Assembly: GCA_050122535.1 (NCBI GenBank)
Contig: JASFIT010000177.1
Location: forward strand, 1-8,997
Direction of reading: 5' to 3'
Length of the DNA stretch: 8,997 nucleotides
DNA from: JASFEQ01 sp050122535
GTDB taxonomy: Bacteria; Desulfobacterota; DSM-4660; Desulfatiglandales; HGW-15
Below are positions 5,523 to 8,997 of this stretch, piece by piece. Each line of letters opens with the position of its first letter. Within the stretch, counting starts at the first letter, position 1. The notes below the pieces were generated by a model that was given only the letters and a program-made list of their open reading frames with translations, ran no database searches and was not told the origin of the DNA. The position numbers were made by a program, and so were the translations under genes.

Positions 5523-6452
5523 ATGGACCTCAGAGCAAAATATTCGGGGGGCATGGTGGGCAGTGCCCTCGGGGACGCCATTGGTGAGCTTGCCTTCATG
5601 GTGCCTCAAACAGAGCGCCTCCTTTCCAATCTCGATCATGTTTCGGAATTCCGATACACGGATGACACGGCCATGGCCATTGGTCTCGCCCAATCGATCA
5701 TTAAAGAGAAGGGCATTGACCAGCAAAATCTGGGGGATACCTTCAGCGCCAACTTTCAGCGCGAGCCGTGGCGGGGTTACGCCTCTGGGCCTCCGACCAT
5801 CTTCTCCCTCGTTGCAAAGCGCCGAATCTCCTATACTGAAGCGGCTCGCGGGATGTTTGGAGGGAGTGGCTCTCTGGGCAATGGGGCGGCCATGAGGATT
5901 GTTCCCCTGGGCCTGTTTTTTCACCGGGCTAAAGATCTCTACGAGGTGGCCGCCCTTTCGGCCCAAGTCACTCACGCCCATCCGGTGGGGATGGATGGCG
6001 CTGCAGTACAGGCCTGGGCGGTTGCCAGTGCGGTCAAGCTGGATCCCCAACGAGCGTTTCCGTTGGAAGGATTTGTCCAGGGTCTCATTGACTTTGCCCG
6101 GACACGTGAGATTCAGACAAAGATGACGCTCATCCAGAAGTTGATCACAGAAGATATGCCCCCTGACGATGCGGCAGATGAGCTGGGAAGAAGTGTGGCT
6201 GTGCATGAGTCCATGCCATTTGCCATCTACAGTTTTTTGAAATATCCAAAATCCTTTGAGGGGTGTCTCTTTTGCGCCATTATGCATGGGGGCGACCGGG
6301 ACACGCTGGGCGCCATGGCCTGCGCCATTTCCGGCGCCTATTTGGGTATTGAGGCCATCCCTGATGTTTGGCGGCAGAAGCTGGAGAACCTCGCCTATAT
6401 TGAGGATCTGGCTTCAAAATTGCTTAGAATGAACGAAACCTCTCACCACTGA
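5523..6452 (+). CDS. ADP-ribosylglycohydrolase family protein (DraG/ARH3-like)
   Basis: Enzymes of this family remove ADP-ribose from proteins, nucleic acids or small molecules using two magnesium ions. The 309-residue protein shows the family core in order: GGMVGSALGDAIGE near the N terminus (9-22), the metal-binding YTDDTAM (T46, D47, D48), GSGSLGNGAAMR (114-125), AHP (152-154), and GGDRDTLGAMA (256-266) with D258, D260 and T261 in the place of the second metal-binding motif. The usual form of that motif is GGDTDT, so R259 is a variation between ligands. ATG 5523 is retained because the GDAIGE segment needs the residues before it, although the ribosome site is poor. It is divergent from HU and has no toxin or ADP-ribosyltransferase partner in the window, so its substrate (for example nitrogenase reductase in DraG, or serine-ADP-ribose in ARH3) is unknown. 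Confidence 0.9.
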   Translation: MDLRAKYSGGMVGSALGDAIGELAFMVPQTERLLSNLDHVSEFRYTDDTAMAIGLAQSIIKEKGIDQQNLGDTFSANFQREPWRGYASGPPTIFSLVAKRRISYTEAARGMFGGSGSLGNGAAMRIVPLGLFFHRAKDLYEVAALSAQVTHAHPVGMDGAAVQAWAVASAVKLDPQRAFPLEGFVQGLIDFARTREIQTKMTLIQKLITEDMPPDDAADELGRSVAVHESMPFAIYSFLKYPKSFEGCLFCAIMHGGDRDTLGAMACAISGAYLGIEAIPDVWRQKLENLAYIEDLASKLLRMNETSHH

Positions 6453-6509
6453 GACACAGACCCGCCTGCCTCGCCTGAGCGCGTCCGGCATTAGGCAGAG
6501 GTAAACTCG

Positions 6510-6618
6510 CCCTGCCTGCCAACGATTGAATTGCAGATGATGGCGGGCAAGTGGACAACGGGCGAGAGCGCCCGTCCTCCGCAGTAGCCTGCTACGGAGG
6601 ATGGAATGGCGGGCAGGG
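6510..6618. repeat. Inverted-repeat-bounded GC-rich intergenic element
   Basis: The ends CCCTGCCTGCCA (6510-6521) and TGGCGGGCAGGG (6607-6618) are inverted copies with one mismatch. Inside are two further hairpins: CGGGCG-AGAG-CGCCCG (6559-6574), and TCCTCC/GGAGGA with GTAG-CCTG-CTAC at its tip (6575-6601). The word GCTACGGAGGATG (6591-6603) is shared in reverse with the element at 4805-4817. It lies in the 278-bp gap (6453-6730) between the ADP-ribosylglycohydrolase gene and larE, and a T-run follows at about 6630-6636. The remainder of the gap shows no gene. Confidence 0.65.
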
Positions 6619-6730
6619 ATCACAGGATATTTTTTTCTCCGTGGGCCTCTTTGGTGAAGATGAGAATAGGCGTTGCATTAACTGTCACATTGTGGTAACC
6701 AGATGCTGGTGAGTAGGGATAGGTTTTAGT

Positions 6731-7555
6731 ATGGATGAAAAGACCGCAACACAGAAAAAAGAAAGACTGATCCGTTATCTCAAAAGGCTGGATTCTTTAA
6801 TGGTCGCTTTTTCTGGAGGCGTGGACAGCACCTTCCTTCTGGCCCTAGCCCACGAAACTTTGGGGGACAAGGTTTTAGCAGTCACGGAGAGCTCTTCAAC
6901 ATATCCTTCCAGGGAAAGGAAAGAGGCGATCCAGTTTGCTGGAGATAGGGGCATCGAGCACGTGGTTTTCCAATCAGATGAAACCAGCATTCCTGAGTTT
7001 GTATCCAATGCCCCGGACAGATGCTACCACTGCAAGAAAGCCCTTTCTCAAGAACTTGTAAAGATAGCAGAAGAAAGGGGCGTGGAACATGTGGCCTACG
7101 CGACCAATGTGGATGACCTGGCTGATTACCGTCCTGGTTTGAAGGCGGCAGATGAAATGGGGATTATGGCCCCTCTTGTAGAAGCAGAACTTAACAAGGA
7201 AGAGATCCGCTTTCTCTCCAAGGAGATGGGGCTTCCCACATGGGACAAACCGGCCATGGCCTGTCTGGCCTCAAGGATTCCCTACGGGGATGCCATAACC
7301 GACAAAAAACTGAAGATGGTGGAAGCCGCAGAAGCCTATCTGGCAGAAAGCGGTTTTAAGCAATACCGGGTCAGACATCACGGGTCTGTGGCCAGGATCG
7401 AAGTTGAGAGCTCCGAAATAGAGAAGATCAATGAGCGAAATTTGAGGAAAAACATTGTTGAGAAATTCAAGGAGATTGGGTTTCACCATATTGCCGTTGA
7501 CCTGGAAGGGTACACAACGGGCAGCATGAATCGGGTCCTTGAGATAGAAGACTGA
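6731..7555 (+). CDS. larE: LarE, ATP-dependent pyridinium-biscarboxylate sulfur transferase
   Basis: LarE adenylates the carboxylates of pyridinium-3,5-biscarboxylic acid mononucleotide and inserts sulfur, a step in making the nickel-pincer cofactor of lactate racemase and related enzymes. The 274-residue protein has the usual length, an N-terminal PP-loop SGGVDST (28-34), RCYHCKK (C98, C101), and AMACLASRIPYG (C178). These are its only three cysteines. Some LarE enzymes sacrifice the sulfur of a single cysteine at the C178 position; others use three cysteines to hold a [4Fe-4S] cluster that carries the extra sulfide. This one has the three-cysteine pattern, as expected in an anaerobe. ATG 6731 follows AGGGATAGG at 7 nt. 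No larA, larB or larC is seen; a YcaO gene follows after a repeat-filled 287-bp gap. Confidence 0.93.
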   Translation: MDEKTATQKKERLIRYLKRLDSLMVAFSGGVDSTFLLALAHETLGDKVLAVTESSSTYPSRERKEAIQFAGDRGIEHVVFQSDETSIPEFVSNAPDRCYHCKKALSQELVKIAEERGVEHVAYATNVDDLADYRPGLKAADEMGIMAPLVEAELNKEEIRFLSKEMGLPTWDKPAMACLASRIPYGDAITDKKLKMVEAAEAYLAESGFKQYRVRHHGSVARIEVESSEIEKINERNLRKNIVEKFKEIGFHHIAVDLEGYTTGSMNRVLEIED

Positions 7556-7619
7556 GGGTAATCTAGAAAACTGGGGCGGATTTCAGGTTCTTGCTCTGAA
7601 GCCAAAGCATGCTGCCTGT

Positions 7620-7795
7620 AATTCCCAAATCCAAAACCCCAATGCCAAAAAACCTCGAAATTCAAACATCCAGATCTGCAAACACTTACAGACCAAACCG
7701 CTCTGAGTAGAGACATCTTGAATTTGGAAATTTGGATTTTGGTCATTGGGATTTCCTTGGGATTTGGGTATTGGGATTTTGGAATTCTTGAACTT
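7620..7795. repeat. Long imperfect inverted repeat rich in TTTGG / CCAAA words
   Basis: The left arm (about 7620-7671) is a series of CCCAAATCC, AAAACCCCAATG and GAAATTCAAAC words; the right arm (about 7719-7795) holds their complements, GAATTTGG, GGATTTTGG, CATTGGGATT and GGGATTTGGG. They could fold into a long imperfect hairpin with a loop of about 50 nt. It fills most of the 287-bp gap between larE and the YcaO gene. The minus-strand open frames across it are translations of the repeat, not genes. It resembles a MITE-like or other dispersed repeat, but copy number cannot be judged from one window. Confidence 0.6.
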
Positions 7796-7842
7796 TTTGA
7801 TTTTTCTTGCAAACTCAGGTTGCATTAGAAAGAGATCCATTT

Positions 7843-8997
7843 ATGTCTCATAAGATTGTTTTAAAAGATGCCTTTAAGGGTTACACCCTGGATCAGGACA
7901 AACTATGCACGCCAGAAGAGACGGTGCGGCGTTTCAAGGAAAAACTGAAAGAGGTGGACTTGGATATTTTAGAGAAGACCATGAGGATCGATAATGGCCG
8001 GCTCGATATCCCGGTCTATTTTAGTTTTTGCGGGAAGGATGCCCTGGAGACCATAGGAACGAAAAAACAGATGGGCAAGGGGGGCACGCCCCATCAGTCA
8101 GAGGCTAGCGCGGTCATGGAGTTGGCCGAGCGATTTAGCTTTTTCACGTTTTGCAAGAATCCTGAGAACTTCTTTACAGAACAATACCGAAACCTGAAAG
8201 ACCCTGCCTTACCCTTTGAGTCCATTGCCAAGTCCGTGCATGACGAGTCCGATGACCTGGATGTGGCACAAGAGGTCTTCTCGAGGCTTCCCCTCAGATG
8301 GACCTGGGCCTACAATCTGACGCGCCAACAAGAGATCCTAATCCCCTTCAACTGGTTCTATATGATTAATGAATTCAATGGTCCTTCGGCGGGGAATTGC
8401 GTGGAAGAGGCGTTAAGCCAGGGTATATGTGAAATCGTGGAAAGACATGTCTCGTCTGTGGTGAGCCGCGATAGAATAGAAACCTCTGCAATTAATATCA
8501 ACTGCGTAACCGACCCCCTGGTTCTGGAGATGATTGGCAAATACGAGAGGGTGGGTGTCAAGTTGTTCATAACGGATTTTTCTCTGGACACGGGCATTCC
8601 CAGTGTGGGTGTCCTCGCCTATGACCCCACTACATTCCCGGATAAGAGCGAAATCGTTTGGACAGCCGGGACGACACCCGATCCCCAGAAGGCTTTGAGT
8701 CGGGCTCTCACAGAGGTGGCACAACTGGCTGGCGACTTCAACACCAACGCCAACTATGTGGCCAGCGGGCTACCCAAATTTAAGAACCTTGAAGAGGCAG
8801 AATTCGTCACGCACGCTGAGAGGACCATAGATATTACGGCGCTGCCCGACCTCTCCAATGACAACATCAGAGTGGAGGTGGAGAATTGTATCTCAGCACT
8901 ATCCCGTATAGGCATGGAGGTCATCGTGATCAACACCATGCATCAGAAGCTTGAAATTCCTGCCTTCTGCACGATTATCCCTGGCGCCCACTTCAGG
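7843..8997 (+). CDS. YcaO-domain protein, N-terminal 385 residues; 3' end outside window
   Basis: YcaO enzymes use ATP to phosphorylate backbone amides of peptides or proteins, giving azolines, thioamides or amidines. The frame is open from ATG 7843 to the window edge. The ATP/Mg-binding pattern is complete as far as seen: GKGGTPHQSEASAVMELAER (78-97, with E93 and E96), GPSAGNCVEEALSQGICEIVER (from G180 to R201, with E188, E189, E197 and E200), and RALTEVAQ (287-294). The visible part ends in a IPGAHFR segment typical of the domain's last third. Some relatives continue into TPR or proline-rich tails; whether this one does is not visible. The ribosome site (AGAGA) is weak. No precursor peptide, TfuA, dehydrogenase or E1-like partner lies in the window. 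The family is firm; a RiPP, ribosomal or enzyme-modifying role is open. LarE upstream suggests a link to sulfur chemistry. Confidence 0.9.
   Translation, partial: MSHKIVLKDAFKGYTLDQDKLCTPEETVRRFKEKLKEVDLDILEKTMRIDNGRLDIPVYFSFCGKDALETIGTKKQMGKGGTPHQSEASAVMELAERFSFFTFCKNPENFFTEQYRNLKDPALPFESIAKSVHDESDDLDVAQEVFSRLPLRWTWAYNLTRQQEILIPFNWFYMINEFNGPSAGNCVEEALSQGICEIVERHVSSVVSRDRIETSAININCVTDPLVLEMIGKYERVGVKLFITDFSLDTGIPSVGVLAYDPTTFPDKSEIVWTAGTTPDPQKALSRALTEVAQLAGDFNTNANYVASGLPKFKNLEEAEFVTHAERTIDITALPDLSNDNIRVEVENCISALSRIGMEVIVINTMHQKLEIPAFCTIIPGAHFR

Noticed and set aside
5505..6287. A 260-codon open frame on the minus strand
   Set aside because: It lies antisense to the ADP-ribosylglycohydrolase gene, which has clear family motifs; the translation has no recognisable domain.
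6655..6730. Promoter for larE (TTGCAT followed 17 bp later by TAACCA)
   Set aside because: The -10 match is too poor to separate from chance.
7483..7840. Two overlapping minus-strand open frames rich in Asn, Pro, Ile and Gln
   Set aside because: They are translations of the inverted repeat between larE and the YcaO gene; low-complexity words explain the composition.

Overview
The window looks like a chromosomal segment of a strictly anaerobic bacterium, most likely Desulfobacterota (former Deltaproteobacteria: sulfate reducers and syntrophs). This is inferred from gene content: a tungsten-type aldehyde:ferredoxin oxidoreductase with a MoaD-like partner, an MvhD/FlpD-type iron-sulfur electron-transfer subunit, and a LarE with the three-cysteine pattern. 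Structured repeats between many genes also fit. No 16S gene or other formal taxonomic marker is present.

Layout. Positions 1-3097 carry four minus-strand genes read from right to left: a small dimeric alpha/beta-barrel protein (antibiotic biosynthesis monooxygenase-like), a CoxG/SRPBCC-family protein, a MoaD/ThiS-family protein ending in Gly-Gly, and the first 479 residues of an aldehyde:ferredoxin oxidoreductase that leaves the window at its left edge. A promoter with a perfect -35 box lies upstream of the first gene. The set reads as a W/Mo-enzyme cassette, although gaps of 72-285 bp leave it open whether all four share one transcript.

Positions 3451-3891 (+) encode a stand-alone MvhD/FlpD-like protein, preceded by an AT-rich operator-like array. 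Its 3' end overlaps by 34 bp the convergent gene for a membrane-anchored HExxH peptidase of the MA family (3858-4778, minus). Next is a histone-like HU protein (4990-5259, minus) with a clear intrinsic terminator and, between stop codon and terminator, a palindrome resembling a PurR/LacI-family operator. Divergent from HU is an ARH3-like ADP-ribosylglycohydrolase (5523-6452, +).

The right third (+) carries LarE, an ATP-dependent sulfur transferase (6731-7555), and a YcaO-domain protein (7843 to the right edge, truncated). The LarE-YcaO neighbourhood is the best candidate for something undescribed. LarE inserts sulfur and YcaO enzymes ATP-activate amide backbones, in some cases to make thioamides, yet none of the usual lar partners is visible.

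Intergenic regions are repeat-rich: 9-10-bp direct repeats with a long imperfect hairpin (1474-1710), GC-rich REP-like elements sharing a 13-bp core (4805-4920 and 6510-6618), and an imperfect long inverted repeat (7620-7795). No tRNA, rRNA, CRISPR array, transposase or phage gene was seen.
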